Part shown: piece after piece, positions 1 through 9,773 of the stretch | Position numbering within the stretch: position 1 is the first letter of the stretch | How the letters are laid out: the number at the start of each line of letters is the position of its first letter | Assembly (NCBI GenBank): GCA_015232395.1 | Contig: JADFZT010000025.1 | Location: 1-55,780 of the forward strand | Reading direction: 5' to 3' | DNA: 55,780 nucleotides | Origin: Magnetococcales bacterium | GTDB taxonomy: Bacteria > Pseudomonadota > Magnetococcia > Magnetococcales > JADFZT01 | Notes under the pieces: generated by a model | Databases searched by the model: none | The model's input: only the letters and a program-made list of their open reading frames with translations | What the model was told of the DNA's origin: nothing | Program-made: the position numbers and the translations under genes

Positions 1-324
1 GGGGGGGGGGGCACTGGGGGGGCTCAGAGTGCCCACGGCTGGCTGTCCCCGATTCCGGGATACCGTTCCATTTTCGGGGGGGGGGGCCAGGGGCATACCG
101 GGTGGGGGTGGCGCCTCCGGAGGGGGAGCCACTTCCTGCTCCTCCGACAGATTGCCCCGCACTGGGCGGTTGGCCGACTGTTCCTGCATCTCCTGCACCG
201 GACGCTGTTCCAGCTGTTCCCCGTCGTTGGTCTTGATCTCCTGGGGGGCCTGGGTGTGAGCTGTTTGCTCCACCAGAGGATTGTTGAGACCGAGAACAGT
301 GCCGGCTGGTATGGGATTGAGCAT
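1..324 (-). CDS. Proline-rich hypothetical protein, N-terminal part, cut by window edge
   Basis: An open minus-strand frame starts at an ATG at 324 (begins MLNPIPAGTVLG) and stays open to base 1, giving at least 108 codons. The visible part is polar and rich in Gln and Glu up to about residue 65. It then becomes strongly proline-rich (VAPPPEAPPPPG), with several Pro runs encoded by long C tracts on this strand. No signal peptide, membrane segment or known domain can be seen. The composition suggests a disordered linker or surface protein. The frame passes through an 11-base homopolymer, so a sequencing indel there would change the downstream reading. I do not recognise the family. It is called coding because the frame is open and has a coherent composition, but the evidence is modest. 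Confidence 0.4.
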   Translation of the reverse strand, partial: MLNPIPAGTVLGLNNPLVEQTAHTQAPQEIKTNDGEQLEQRPVQEMQEQSANRPVRGNLSEEQEVAPPPEAPPPPGMPLAPPPENGTVSRNRGQPAVGTLSPPSAPPP

Positions 325-587
325 TTTCCATTCTCCACGGCGTTAATGAGGGCGTACGCACGCCTTCTTAATCTATCTATCGACAGTGGCAAGAAGAGAG
401 TTAAGCATTTTTTTCGTTTTGGGTGATTTTTTTTGCGAAATCCTTTTCAAGGAGCGTCCAATTCCTTGAAAAACAATCTGTAACCCGCTTAAATAAAAGA
501 AAATTCAGCTGATTTTTCTCTGGCCCGGCCCAGAAATCAAAAGCCACCTTCAACCCTCCCCTTTACCGTCCAACGACTGGAGCCACC

Positions 588-1241
588 ATGTCCCTCGCCC
601 TGTTTGACCTGGATGACACCTTGATCGCCGGAGACAGCGATTATCTCTGGGGCCGTTTTTTGGTGGATCACAAAGTAGTGGAAGAAGCCCACTATGAGCG
701 GGAAAACAGGCGTTTCTATGACGATTATCTCCAGGGCAGCCTCGATATCCAGGCCTATCTACGTTTTCAGCTGGGTTATCTGGCAAAACACGACATGGAA
801 ACGCTCAACCGATGGCATACCGCCTTCATGGCAGATAAAATCACTCCCATCATGCTCCCCAAAGGGCGTGCTCTGCTGGAGCACCATCGTCAGCAAGGGG
901 ACACCCTGATGATCATCACTGCCACCAACCGCTTCGTCACCGGCCCCATTGCCCAAGCCTTTGGTGTCGATCATATTCTCGCAACCGAGCTGGAAGTAGC
1001 CGATAACCGCTTCACAGGCCACCCTCAAGGGATACCCTGCTTTCGGGAAGGCAAGGTGACCCGTCTGCAAGCCTGGCTGCAAGAGAGCGATCTCTCCCTG
1101 GCAGGCAGCCACTTTTACAGCGACTCCCACAACGACCTGCCCCTTCTGGAGATGGTAACCCACCCGATAGCAGTGGACCCGGACGACAAGCTCCGCAAGG
1201 TGGCCCAAGAACGGGGCTGGGAAATTCGCTCCCTGCGCTGA
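588..1241 (+). CDS. HAD-superfamily phosphatase, subfamily IB (phosphoserine phosphatase-like)
   Basis: A 217-residue cytoplasmic hydrolase. Motif I is at the N-terminus (FDLDDTLIAGDS, nucleophile Asp near residue 7 and acid/base Asp two residues on). Motif II is the Thr in IITATNR, followed by a conserved Lys (FREGKVTRL) and motif IV YSDSHNDLPLL, which binds Mg2+. These are the four HAD motifs in order, and the length and helical cap between motifs I and II fit the IB group that includes SerB and CicA-like proteins. The phosphorylated substrate cannot be told from sequence; phosphoserine, phospholipid or another phosphomonoester are all possible. The gene stands alone, with no close neighbour on its strand. 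ATG at 588 is the only start that keeps motif I intact. Confidence 0.85.
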   Translation: MSLALFDLDDTLIAGDSDYLWGRFLVDHKVVEEAHYERENRRFYDDYLQGSLDIQAYLRFQLGYLAKHDMETLNRWHTAFMADKITPIMLPKGRALLEHHRQQGDTLMIITATNRFVTGPIAQAFGVDHILATELEVADNRFTGHPQGIPCFREGKVTRLQAWLQESDLSLAGSHFYSDSHNDLPLLEMVTHPIAVDPDDKLRKVAQERGWEIRSLR

Positions 1242-1695
1242 CGCTCTCATCTGCTTCAGCTAAACCCTTCACACCACCTCTCGACCCGGATCATCCCATC
1301 AGGATCACCCCTCTTTTGGCCCACACATCACCGGCCAGATGAAGCGGGTATCGGCTGGGATGATCTCTCCTGTGGTGGCTTTATAAGGCAGGTTAACCCG
1401 TTTTTGTACCTCTGACAGCTTCTTGATCACATGGCTGCCAGCTGCGGCCCCTCCAGATAAAGCGCCAGGGGATGGATAGAACGGGCATAAGGGGGAAACA
1501 TGGATGGATTCTCCTAAAAAACAGAAACGTCTTTTGGATGGCAATGAAGCCCCCATCATCCCCTACCCCAACCCGCTTCTGCAACAACCCGATGGCCCGA
1601 TAAGCCGACCGCACCCATTTTTTTCTATCCGCCTCCCCCCCTCGGTTCACCTCTGACCTCCCCTGCCCTCTGAAAAAAAAATGGAATCCGTGGGG
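1242..1695. other. Noncoding spacer, possible decayed reading frames
   Basis: Between the HAD gene and the Hsp20 promoter there is no convincing gene. Two minus-strand frames (about 1305-1559 and 1393-1803) contain protein-like stretches, for example KLSEVQKRVNLPYKATTG in the first. Neither has a ribosome binding site or a recognisable domain. They could be remnants of an older gene split by a frameshift, but this is weak. Confidence 0.3.
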
Positions 1696-1723
1696 TTGCA
1701 AATTTCTGGAATCGATCCCATCT
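1696..1723 (+). promoter_or_regulatory. Candidate heat-shock (sigma-32) promoter of the Hsp20 gene
   Basis: TTGCAA at 1696-1701 is followed after 14 bases by TCCCATCT at 1716-1723. The sigma-32 consensus is CTTGAAA, an 11-16 base spacer, then CCCCATNT, so the -10 element matches at seven of eight positions. The site lies about 70 bases before the Hsp20 start, the expected position for a small heat-shock gene. It was found by eye. Confidence 0.5.
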
Positions 1724-1792
1724 GTCAGGGTGAGCGGCCACTCACATCGACCAAAACGCCCAAGAGGCTTAATGACAGACAGGAGAAATGAC

Positions 1793-2233
1793 ATGGCACG
1801 CATCCACTACACCCCGTTTCAATCCGTTCGCGCCCTGCAAGGGGAACTGAATCGCTTTTTCGAGGCTTCCGCCAGTGGCTGCAACGCCCACCGGATGGCC
1901 ACCGAACTCCCCCTGAAGGTGGATATCCTGGAAAATGAAAACCAGGTCATCCTCCAAGCGGATGTGCCGGGGTTGGAGCAGAAGGATATTCGCATCAACG
2001 TCGAAAATGGTCTCCTCACCATCAGTGGTGAGCGTCGACAGGAAGAGGAACAAAAATCTGCCGGGATGCATCGTCAGGAGCGGGCCTTCGGCCAATTCAG
2101 CCGCACCTTCCGGCTCCCCAATGTGACCGATCTGGATAATATTCGGGCCAGCTGTAAAAATGGCGAACTGCAAGTCATCCTGCCCAAGCGGGAAGAGGCC
2201 AAAGCCCGGGAAATTCCGGTAACCGTCCACTAA
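1793..2233 (+). CDS. Small heat-shock protein, Hsp20/alpha-crystallin family
   Basis: A 146-residue ATP-independent holdase that binds unfolding proteins in the cytoplasm. The alpha-crystallin domain covers roughly residues 38-140: it opens with PLKVDILENENQVILQADVPG, contains the typical GLLTISGER strand pair and ends with the FRLPNVTDLDNIRASCKNGELQVILPK segment that is the family signature. The N-terminal arm (YTPFQSVRALQGELNRFF) is the variable oligomerisation region. The frame is open further upstream, but the ATG at 1793 is preferred because AGGAG lies seven bases before it. A sigma-32-like promoter sits upstream. The C-terminal tail is short and lacks a clear IXI motif, apart from REIPVTVH, which may serve this role. 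Confidence 0.92.
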   Translation: MARIHYTPFQSVRALQGELNRFFEASASGCNAHRMATELPLKVDILENENQVILQADVPGLEQKDIRINVENGLLTISGERRQEEEQKSAGMHRQERAFGQFSRTFRLPNVTDLDNIRASCKNGELQVILPKREEAKAREIPVTVH

Positions 2234-2753
2234 GTCCTCAGGCTTCGAGGAATCAAGATAGCCCTACATAAACCGGACGCCACCCCAACAAGATCCAAAT
2301 ATTCAAACAGATTTCTCCCTCCTCCGGCGCTTGCCTCTTGATGCTGAAATCAGGTCGGCAACTGCTGGAGAGGGGGAGAGAGGTCCCCTCCCCTTTCATA
2401 CCTCACGTTGACACAACCCGCCCCAAGGCAGCTTCCAAACTCATCTTTTCCAGACACCAAAAAAACCAGATTGAAGCCACCCCTGGTCATCCCTTTCCCT
2501 CCCCCAGGGACGACTCTTCCCGCACCCCGTCAAGACCCCCTGTTTATTACCGGACAGATGGCTGGAAAACAGTATCTGGAGCTGGATTTACATGTTAGAA
2601 TTCAAGTCGCTTTTCAAATTTGGGAGGGACGAATATTCATCTCCCGCCGGTGATGTGGATCCATGGGGGAAAAATCCCGGTTTTTCCCTGCACGGGGATG
2701 GTTTTCGTCACTCTGGCTTTCAGAGGAAGAAGGGGGGGAGGGTGGCATTTCCG
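2234..2753. other. Intergenic region before the chemoreceptor
   Basis: No gene recognised. The stretch is C-rich and carries open frames without domain signal. An ATG at 2592 with GGAGC eight bases upstream is in frame with the chemoreceptor and would add 54 residues of atypical polar sequence before its first membrane helix. I regard it as leader sequence, but it could be the true start. Confidence 0.4.
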
Positions 2754-5201
2754 ATGACCATTCAAAAAAAATTGCTCACCAGTGGCATTTTGATGGGGTT
2801 TTTGCTGTTCTGTGTTCTGGGTCTCACCCTCTTTTTCTTTCATCGGCTCGAAGCAGGCTTTGAATCCATCGTTGAATCGTCCGGCATCGGCCTGAGAGAT
2901 TCCGCCACCGCCGCTGCCACCATCGATACCGTGGATCAAGACCTGGCCGCCGCCACCAAACGAATGGTCAACATCTCGGATGAGATCGCCCGGACCAACA
3001 TGACGGTGCGCATTACTGAACGAAAAGTGCGTGCCATCTCCAATACTCTGACGGAACTGACGGATGTCGTAGAAGATTTTTATGAGGATCTCCCCGATGG
3101 AGAGGCCCGCTACACCCTGGAGGATGTCGCCGACAGTGTGTCCGATCTTCAGGATTCCACCAAACGGGAAGCTTTGGTGGGCTTGGGAATATCGGTCAAC
3201 CGGATGAAGCAATTTACTGAGGAGCTTGCCCTGGAAGCGGCCCGACTGGAAAAGCTCTCCAGCGAACTCAATCGTAGTGGCGCCCTCAGTCAAACCGTCA
3301 GCACCGCCAACACCCGAATCCGCGATCTTTCCCAGGATTTCGGTGGCCGTATTCAATCCAACCGCAACTTTATCGCCGGTATCCTGATTCTTTTTCTCAT
3401 CGCTCTCATCTCGGTCACCGTCTATCTCACTCGCAGCGTTGTCCGCTCCACCAAGGCTTCCGCTCAAAGAACCTTCGATCTCAGCGAAGGAGAAGCAGAC
3501 CTGACCAAGCGGATTCCCATCGAAAATGAAGACGAAATGGGTGTGGTCGCCCACAACGTCAACCGCTTCATCGAAAAACTCCTGGGTATCGTCTGGGAAA
3601 TCACCTATCAGGTACACGCCATCGAAGCCGCCTCCGAAGAGTTGGACGAAACCAAGGACCGCTTCAAAAAAGGTATTCAAAAACTAAAAAACCAATTCGA
3701 CACAGTCCAGGAGCATGCCAATCTGCTGATGGCAGAATTGCGGCAGATCGAACAGGCTGTGGAGAGCACCGTCGGCCAAACCCAAACCTTGGCTACATCA
3801 GCCCAGGAGTTGGACAACAACCTGGCCCAGATGGCCGCCGCCACCGAGGAGGCCTCCACCAACCTCTATTCCGTCGCCTCCTCTGCCGAGGGGATGACCG
3901 GCAACATTGCCGAGGTCAATGAAAGCCTGACCCACGTCCATTCAGCGGTTACCCGGGTATCCGGAGCGGTGGACGGCCTGACCAGTGGTCTGGACGGCAC
4001 CCGACAACGGTGCGTCTCCGCCACCCAACAAGCATTGGAGGCTGAAGGCCATGCCCAGGAAACCCTGAACGTAATGGATCAATTGGCCGGCTCCGCCATG
4101 GAAATCGATGAGGTGATCCAACTGATCAACTCCATCGCCGATCAAACCAACATGCTCGCCTTGAACGCCTCCATCGAAGCGGCTGGCGCTGGAGAGGCGG
4201 GCAAGGGGTTTGCGGTGGTGGCCAACGAAGTAAAAGAGCTGGCCCAACAGACTGCTGACGCCACTCGGATGATCGAAAACAAAACCTCCGAGATCCAACA
4301 AAATGTCGGCCTGGCCGGGGAAGCCACCCGGCAGGTCTCAAGCCTGGTCAGCTCCATCAATATCGCCAACAACAACATCACCCAATCGGTCAACGAACAG
4401 ATGGCCGCCGTGGAAGAGATTTCCCGCTCCATGGGAGAGGTCGCCCAAGCCACCGACAGCGTCACCACCAACTCCCACGACCTGGAACAGGCGGCAGGGG
4501 ATGTCGCCCGGGCTGCTCGGGAAGTGGGACTCGGGGTGGAAGAGGTCTCCAAGGGGAACAATGCCGTAAAAAATGTCGCTTTGCAGGTCTCCGAAGCCGC
4601 TGTTCACGTCAAGGAGGAGACCGAAAAGGTCAACTATTCCTCCAAACAGGTCGGCAACCTCTCCTCCCGGGTGATGGATGAGATGAACATCGCCTCGGTC
4701 TCCACCAATCGCCTGACCACCAGCATCAATTTTTCCTTTGTGGAACTGGTCACAAGCATCGCCAACTCCATCGACGAGCTTAATCAGGCTGTCGCCCAGT
4801 TCAAGATCGGCACCGAGCCCTTCAATCTGGAAAACCTGATGCAAAACTATTTCCGTTCCATTCTAATCCTGCAACACGCCATCGACCGCTGTGAAGGAGA
4901 GCAGTTTCTGGACAGTATCGAACTCCCCCCCTTCGAAGAGTCGGAATTTTATCAATGGTGGGAGACAGATGGACGAAAACGTTTTTCCGATTTGGGGGGA
5001 GAGGAGTGTTTTGCCATGGAACAGATCCTCCACCAGGAAGCGGCGGCGGCTCTGGAACGGGCCAAAGCCTGCACCACTCGGGAGGATTACGGCAATCTAA
5101 TCAAATCATTGGAAATTTTTGGTGGTGAGCTACGTCCGAAAATTTTTAATAATCTGAAAAATCTCTACATTCGGGCCGCCATGAAGGAGCCTGTTGAATA
5201 G
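2754..5201 (+). CDS. Methyl-accepting chemotaxis protein with CZB-like C-terminal tail
   Basis: An inner-membrane chemoreceptor of 815 residues from this start. Transmembrane helix 1 is at about residues 10-31 ([19 protein letters not shown]), followed by a helical periplasmic sensor of about 175 residues. Helix 2 is near 206-226 ([17 protein letters not shown]), with a HAMP segment after it. The long cytoplasmic coiled coil contains the highly conserved hairpin tip ([20 protein letters not shown] then [18 protein letters not shown], about 453-500) that contacts CheA and CheW. After the signalling domain, a tail of about 120 residues ([30 protein letters not shown]) resembles the zinc-binding CZB domain, though not every metal ligand is obvious. 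No che genes are adjacent, so it probably feeds a cluster elsewhere. The start is uncertain (see the upstream spacer). Confidence 0.93.
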   Translation: MTIQKKLLTSGILMGFLLFCVLGLTLFFFHRLEAGFESIVESSGIGLRDSATAAATIDTVDQDLAAATKRMVNISDEIARTNMTVRITERKVRAISNTLTELTDVVEDFYEDLPDGEARYTLEDVADSVSDLQDSTKREALVGLGISVNRMKQFTEELALEAARLEKLSSELNRSGALSQTVSTANTRIRDLSQDFGGRIQSNRNFIAGILILFLIALISVTVYLTRSVVRSTKASAQRTFDLSEGEADLTKRIPIENEDEMGVVAHNVNRFIEKLLGIVWEITYQVHAIEAASEELDETKDRFKKGIQKLKNQFDTVQEHANLLMAELRQIEQAVESTVGQTQTLATSAQELDNNLAQMAAATEEASTNLYSVASSAEGMTGNIAEVNESLTHVHSAVTRVSGAVDGLTSGLDGTRQRCVSATQQALEAEGHAQETLNVMDQLAGSAMEIDEVIQLINSIADQTNMLALNASIEAAGAGEAGKGFAVVANEVKELAQQTADATRMIENKTSEIQQNVGLAGEATRQVSSLVSSINIANNNITQSVNEQMAAVEEISRSMGEVAQATDSVTTNSHDLEQAAGDVARAAREVGLGVEEVSKGNNAVKNVALQVSEAAVHVKEETEKVNYSSKQVGNLSSRVMDEMNIASVSTNRLTTSINFSFVELVTSIANSIDELNQAVAQFKIGTEPFNLENLMQNYFRSILILQHAIDRCEGEQFLDSIELPPFEESEFYQWWETDGRKRFSDLGGEECFAMEQILHQEAAAALERAKACTTREDYGNLIKSLEIFGGELRPKIFNNLKNLYIRAAMKEPVE

Positions 5202-5495
5202 TTGAATAATCGTCGTGCGCCTCATAAACGCCCTCCCCTTTGATAAACGCCCTGCCCAGGAGAAGAATAATCCCTGGGCAGGTTCGAAACACCACGCCCC
5301 CCTGCCCTCTATCTCTTAAAAACCGTTCCTCCCCCCTGAATTTGTCCCCCTCATCCCCCTGCTCTCCACTCCTTAAATCAGCCCTTTGATCCTGTCTGGT
5401 GCGTTTTTGGCTTGAGAATGGTAAAAAGAGCCTGGAACTGACAACCGACTGTTTAACCCAACTCAATCATCCCCGTCATGGGGAACAGGCAACCC
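5202..5495. other. Intergenic region between chemoreceptor and hybrid kinase
   Basis: A C-rich 294-base spacer with no gene, no clear terminator hairpin and no recognisable promoter hexamers. Confidence 0.3.
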
Positions 5496-8400
5496 ATGAA
5501 ACGTTTTCGCTACGGCGTTGGTTTTCGGATATTCATGAGCATTGCGGCGATGGCCTTTTTGACCATCATTGCCAGTGCCGTGGGTATCCATACTTTTCGA
5601 GTATTCCAGGATGGTCTCAAGCAGATCACTGTAGAAGAGATGGAAAAGATGGCTGCAGCCTATGAGGCTGCCCGACTGAGTGAAGCCATCGTCACCTCCT
5701 CCACCAACCTGGCCACTGCCAATAGCCAGTCAGCACGGCAAATCCGAATGCTCAGGCTCACCGATCAGGTGGCCGATATGAAGGCACTCACCCAGCGGCT
5801 GGTCAAGTTGGGCATCGGCCAGGAAAAGCTGGCTACCATCCGGGAAAACCGTCGGGATCTGGCCAAAAATCTGGAACGGCTCAACGCCCTCATTGAAGGC
5901 CGTCTCCAAAGCCGCGACCTCCACAAAAAGCAACTGGAGGAGGTGCTGGCCTTGAAAAACCGGCTTTTCGAGCTGGCCGGCCAATCCCTTTTTGCCCCAT
6001 CCAGCCATTCCTTGCCTCCCGCTCTGGAAAACAGCTCCCAGGCCGATAGCGATTCCCTGAATTCCAGCAACACCCTCACCCCCTGGGGATCGGCCCTGGA
6101 CCGGGTATTCGAACTGATTCTGGAGGGATTTACTGCCACCGATGTACAAAAAATCCGTGAGCTTTCCCTCTTGGCTGCACTGGCTCTGGAAGAGGTGGAA
6201 CCTCTGCTGCAAAGCGCTCCAGGTGAGCAGGGGGCTGAACTTTGGACCTCTTTTCAGGATTTGCGCCAACTGGTGACCGGCAACAACAATGTTTTCCAGC
6301 TGGGCAAAAGCCAACTGCTTCTTGAAAGGCGAGGGCAGGCGGTCTTAAGCCGCAACAAGTTTTTTTCCGACCGCTTTGTCACCACCCTCCATCAATTTCG
6401 TGATGAAGTGCGCAATCAGATTGCCGGGCATAACCAATCCCTGGTTAAATTCGCCTCCTCCCGGGCCAATCTTCTGGCCTTGATCGCCCTGGCCTGTAGC
6501 GGCACCGCCATCTGGCTGCTTTTTTTCGTCACTCGCGGCATCATCAACCGCCTGGGAGAGTTGCAGGAGGCCATGAGCCGTCATGCCCGGGGTGAAGAGG
6601 CCCCCATGCCCCAGCTTGCTGAGGATGAAATTGGTGAGATGGCCCACTCTCTGGGCTGCTTTGTGGAGGCGATCCGCAAACGGGAGGCCGCACTCAGTCA
6701 GAGTGAACAACGCCTGCGCCTGGCGATGGAGGTGAGTGGGGCCGGGGTTTACGAGCACGCCATTCCCTTTACCAAGGCAGGTTATTTCAGCGATCGCTGG
6801 CAGGATATTTTGGGTTCACCTCCCAACCCCGACCAAGAGAGCCTGGAGGAGTGGACCACCAAAGTTCTTCATCCGGAAGATTGGGAAATTTTTTCCACCG
6901 CCTATGGGGCTTTGGTGAGTGGTCGTCAGGCCAGTATCAACATGGATCTTCGGTTTGGCCCATCAACTGACAACACCCACCACGTTCAGTGGCGAGCCAT
7001 GGCGGTCACCCATCAAGAAGACGGCGAGGAGCGCGTCAAAGGGGTGGTGGGGCTCATCCTCGACATTACCGAACGCAAAAAAATTGAAAATGAACTCCGC
7101 CTGGGCCGTTTTTCCTTCGAAAACATTCACGATGCCGTCTTCTGGATCACTCCCGAGGGCAAGCTTTCCTTCGTCAACAAGGCAGCCTGCCGCCTTTTGG
7201 GTTATAGCCGAAAGGAGTTGATCGGCATGGGGATCTCGGAAATGGGGTCCAAACTGCCCAAAAGAATTTGGCCCAAGCACTGGCCGGAGATGGGTGGCCG
7301 GGAAAAAATATTTTTCGAGACCGTTGCCCGACGCAAAGATGGTTCGGTCTTTCCGGTGGAGGTGAACGCCAGCCTGTTGGAGCAACCCAACCAGGCGTTT
7401 CATCTGGCTTTTATCCGGGATATCAGCGAACGCAAACGCAACGAGGGATTGCGGGAGGCCAAACTGGAGGTGGAGGCCGCCAGCCAAGCCAAAACAGCCA
7501 TTTTGGGAACCCTGGGCCACGAAATTCGCGCCCCCATGGATACCATTATCAATACCGGTCAGCTCCTTTCCGAAGCCAAGCTCCCCACCGCGCATAAAAT
7601 GCTCGTCGAGCGCCTCATGCGCCACAGCGAGGTTCTCTTTTCACGCATCAACAACATTCTCGACTTTTCCAAGATTACCAGTGGTGAAATCTCCCTGGAA
7701 CAGGTGCCTTTCGATCTCACCGAACTGGTCCGGGAGGTCAAAACCGGATTTCAGTTGATGGTCCGGGATTCCGGAGTCACCTTCAGTGAATCCATCGACC
7801 CGAATCTCAGGGCCATGCGCTTGGGGGATCCCAGCCGGTTGCGGCAGGTGCTCTTGAACCTGGTGAGTAACGGCATCAAGTTTGCCCCTGAAGGCCGTGT
7901 TGAGTTTCGGCTGGAGTCCGACCCCGGCTATCCCGACGGGGTGCGCTTTTCGGTGCTCGATTCAGGCCCCGGTATTCCCCAGGAGTTGCGGGGGACCATT
8001 TTTACCTCCTTTTCCCAGACTGGGCCGGAACTCACCCATCGATTGGAGGGTGGTTTGGGGTTGGTCATCTGCAAGGGGCTGGTAGAGCAGATGGGTGGAC
8101 GGATTTGGGCGGAAAGCGAAGAGGGCAAGGGAAGTGGCTTTTTTGTCAGCCTGCCCCTGGAAACCATCGTGATCAAGGGCAAACGCAAAGAGGATCGCAA
8201 GGAAAAGGAGCGCGCTGAAAAAAAACTGAAGAGCCCCCCCATGCAAATTCTCATGGCGGAAGATTCCGAGGGGGATGCCCTGCTCTTTCAGAATCATCTC
8301 AAAAAAATTCACCACCATCTGGTATGGGTCGAAGATGGCATGCAGGCAGTGGAGCATTTTAAAACCCAGGCGTTTGATCTGATTTTGATGGACATTGAAA

Positions 8401-8645
8401 TGCCCCAGATGGATGGTCTGGCCGCCGTGCAGGAGATCCGCCGTCTGGAGCAGGAGCTGGGTCGATCGCCTGCTCCCATTGCGGCAGTCACCGCCAACGC
8501 CACTGAGGCTGATCGAAAAAAATGTCTGGATGCGGGTTTTACCATGCACATGGCTAAACCCATCAAGAAAAAACAGTTTCTACGAAATCTGGGGCGCCTG
8601 ACCCACCAGTTTCGCCGCAAGCGGACGCACAAAAAAGACAATTGA
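5496..8645 (+). CDS. Membrane hybrid sensor histidine kinase (HAMP-PAS-PAS-HisKA-HATPase-REC)
   Basis: A 1049-residue inner-membrane kinase. TM1 is at about residues 8-30 and TM2 at about 326-348 (LLALIALACSGTAIWLLFFV), enclosing a helical periplasmic domain of nearly 300 residues like that of TorS-type sensors. HAMP follows, then two PAS domains (about 407-530, ending in DITERKK, and 539-650, ending in DISERKR). The dimerisation/phosphoacceptor motif GTLGHEIRAPM has His near 675. The ATPase domain has the N box NLVSNGIKFAPEG, DSGPGIP and GGLGLVICKGL. The receiver domain has its Asp near 966 (LILMDIEMPQMDG) and a conserved Lys in HMAKPIKKK. The receiver would relay phosphate through an Hpt protein not present here. 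The ligand is unknown. An in-frame ATG at 5478 lacks a ribosome binding site; 5496 has a weak AGG six bases before it. Confidence 0.93.
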   Translation: MKRFRYGVGFRIFMSIAAMAFLTIIASAVGIHTFRVFQDGLKQITVEEMEKMAAAYEAARLSEAIVTSSTNLATANSQSARQIRMLRLTDQVADMKALTQRLVKLGIGQEKLATIRENRRDLAKNLERLNALIEGRLQSRDLHKKQLEEVLALKNRLFELAGQSLFAPSSHSLPPALENSSQADSDSLNSSNTLTPWGSALDRVFELILEGFTATDVQKIRELSLLAALALEEVEPLLQSAPGEQGAELWTSFQDLRQLVTGNNNVFQLGKSQLLLERRGQAVLSRNKFFSDRFVTTLHQFRDEVRNQIAGHNQSLVKFASSRANLLALIALACSGTAIWLLFFVTRGIINRLGELQEAMSRHARGEEAPMPQLAEDEIGEMAHSLGCFVEAIRKREAALSQSEQRLRLAMEVSGAGVYEHAIPFTKAGYFSDRWQDILGSPPNPDQESLEEWTTKVLHPEDWEIFSTAYGALVSGRQASINMDLRFGPSTDNTHHVQWRAMAVTHQEDGEERVKGVVGLILDITERKKIENELRLGRFSFENIHDAVFWITPEGKLSFVNKAACRLLGYSRKELIGMGISEMGSKLPKRIWPKHWPEMGGREKIFFETVARRKDGSVFPVEVNASLLEQPNQAFHLAFIRDISERKRNEGLREAKLEVEAASQAKTAILGTLGHEIRAPMDTIINTGQLLSEAKLPTAHKMLVERLMRHSEVLFSRINNILDFSKITSGEISLEQVPFDLTELVREVKTGFQLMVRDSGVTFSESIDPNLRAMRLGDPSRLRQVLLNLVSNGIKFAPEGRVEFRLESDPGYPDGVRFSVLDSGPGIPQELRGTIFTSFSQTGPELTHRLEGGLGLVICKGLVEQMGGRIWAESEEGKGSGFFVSLPLETIVIKGKRKEDRKEKERAEKKLKSPPMQILMAEDSEGDALLFQNHLKKIHHHLVWVEDGMQAVEHFKTQAFDLILMDIEMPQMDGLAAVQEIRRLEQELGRSPAPIAAVTANATEADRKKCLDAGFTMHMAKPIKKKQFLRNLGRLTHQFRRKRTHKKDN

Positions 8646-8699
8646 GTTGAGGTGGCGGGGAGTAATGGTATAGCCGTGCTGTTTAAAAAAATGGACACA

Positions 8700-8742
8700 C
8701 TCTCCTGACTCGCCATCCTGGCAAAGATGGGAGTCTGGAGAG
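8700..8742. terminator. Bidirectional terminator-like hairpin between convergent genes
   Basis: Imperfect stem of three blocks: CTCTCC with GGAGAG, GACTC with GAGTC, and CCATC with GATGG around an eight-base loop. On the minus strand a run of seven T follows within about ten bases, as expected for intrinsic termination of the kinase or recombinase transcripts that converge here. Confidence 0.6.
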
Positions 8743-8795
8743 AAAAAGTTTGCACTCAAGAATAATTCATACCTGATCCCAATCGGTTATCTCTT

Positions 8796-9773
8796 TCAGG
8801 CAGTGGGAGAGTGCTCTCCATGCTGCTGCCTGGTATAGCGGGCCACCATGATGGGAGAACGCCAGCCTCCAGCTGCCATCACCCGGTCAAACTCCACCCC
8901 TTCACCCACCATGTCTTGAACCGCGCCTACCCGGCAAGAGAGACCTGAAATCCCCGCAGGATCGAGCCCAGCCTGACGAGCCAACCGTTGGAAAGCCCGT
9001 GCAACCCCCCGATCACTCAACCGCCCCCCTACCCGGCTCGCCTTGTCGATGGAACGAAACAGAGGACCGTTGTGGATGGCGCCATCCGCTATCCAGCGCT
9101 TGAGTAGCGAGACTGTTTTGGCATCCATGTGGCGGATGTTACCGGGCTCCTCGCCGGCAAAATCGAGAACCACCCAGGCGGTGCCGTCATCACGAAAATC
9201 GATGGCCTCCAGATCCAGATTGGCCAGTTCAGTGCGGCGCAACAGGGTATCGTAAGCCACGGTCACCATGGCCAGATCCCGACGATCCCGCAAATGACCG
9301 TGATCGTTGGCCAACATTTTATTGATGGTGTTGCGACGAATGGGCCGAACCCGCTGCACCTGGCTCCCTTTGACCCGTCCGGCATCCCGAAGAACCTGTT
9401 TGATTTCAGGGGAACGAACCGGATTTTCGACTCCGGCTTCCCGGTGGAGGGTAGAGATGGTGGAGACGTAGCGGCGTACCGTAGAGAGTGCCCGGATTTC
9501 CAGCATGGCTCGGATAAATGAGCGCACCGTCCCCACCGAAGCCGGAAGAGGAGTCAATTCCCGCTCCTGACACCATTTAAAAAAAAGCCCGGCATCCGCC
9601 TGTCTGGCCCGAAGAGTGGAAGGAGAGGATGGGGAGGTTTCCAGCAGCTTGTCTGAAATCGTGGAGCCTGAAGATGATTTCAGAGAGTTGTCCGGAATCG
9701 AGGGATCCAAAGTTGATTCCAAAAGATTGAGGGTGGTTTCCCCAGTCGATGATTCCGCGCTAAAAAAATCCAT
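8796..9773 (-). CDS. Tyrosine recombinase/integrase family protein
   Basis: A 325-residue site-specific recombinase. After a low-complexity Ser-rich N-terminus (about 45 residues) come a helical core-binding domain (RQADAGLFFKWCQERELTPL onwards) and the catalytic domain. The box I Arg is in LLRRTELANLDLEAIDF and the box II Arg in SGLSCRVGAVQDM. The late Trp is in AAGGWRSPIMVARYTR, which also carries the nucleophilic Tyr. The usual box II pattern is HxLR; here the His position is Leu, an unusual substitution that may lower activity. The frame is open upstream to a GTG at 9797, but ATG 9773 is chosen because GGAGG is five bases before it. No partner excision gene, att site or cargo is visible, so this looks like an isolated recombinase. 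Confidence 0.88.
   Translation of the reverse strand: MDFFSAESSTGETTLNLLESTLDPSIPDNSLKSSSGSTISDKLLETSPSSPSTLRARQADAGLFFKWCQERELTPLPASVGTVRSFIRAMLEIRALSTVRRYVSTISTLHREAGVENPVRSPEIKQVLRDAGRVKGSQVQRVRPIRRNTINKMLANDHGHLRDRRDLAMVTVAYDTLLRRTELANLDLEAIDFRDDGTAWVVLDFAGEEPGNIRHMDAKTVSLLKRWIADGAIHNGPLFRSIDKASRVGGRLSDRGVARAFQRLARQAGLDPAGISGLSCRVGAVQDMVGEGVEFDRVMAAGGWRSPIMVARYTRQQHGEHSPTA

Noticed and set aside
1305-1803. Two minus-strand frames between the HAD and Hsp20 genes as genes
   Set aside because: No ribosome binding site or domain; one overlaps the Hsp20 start. At best decayed remnants.
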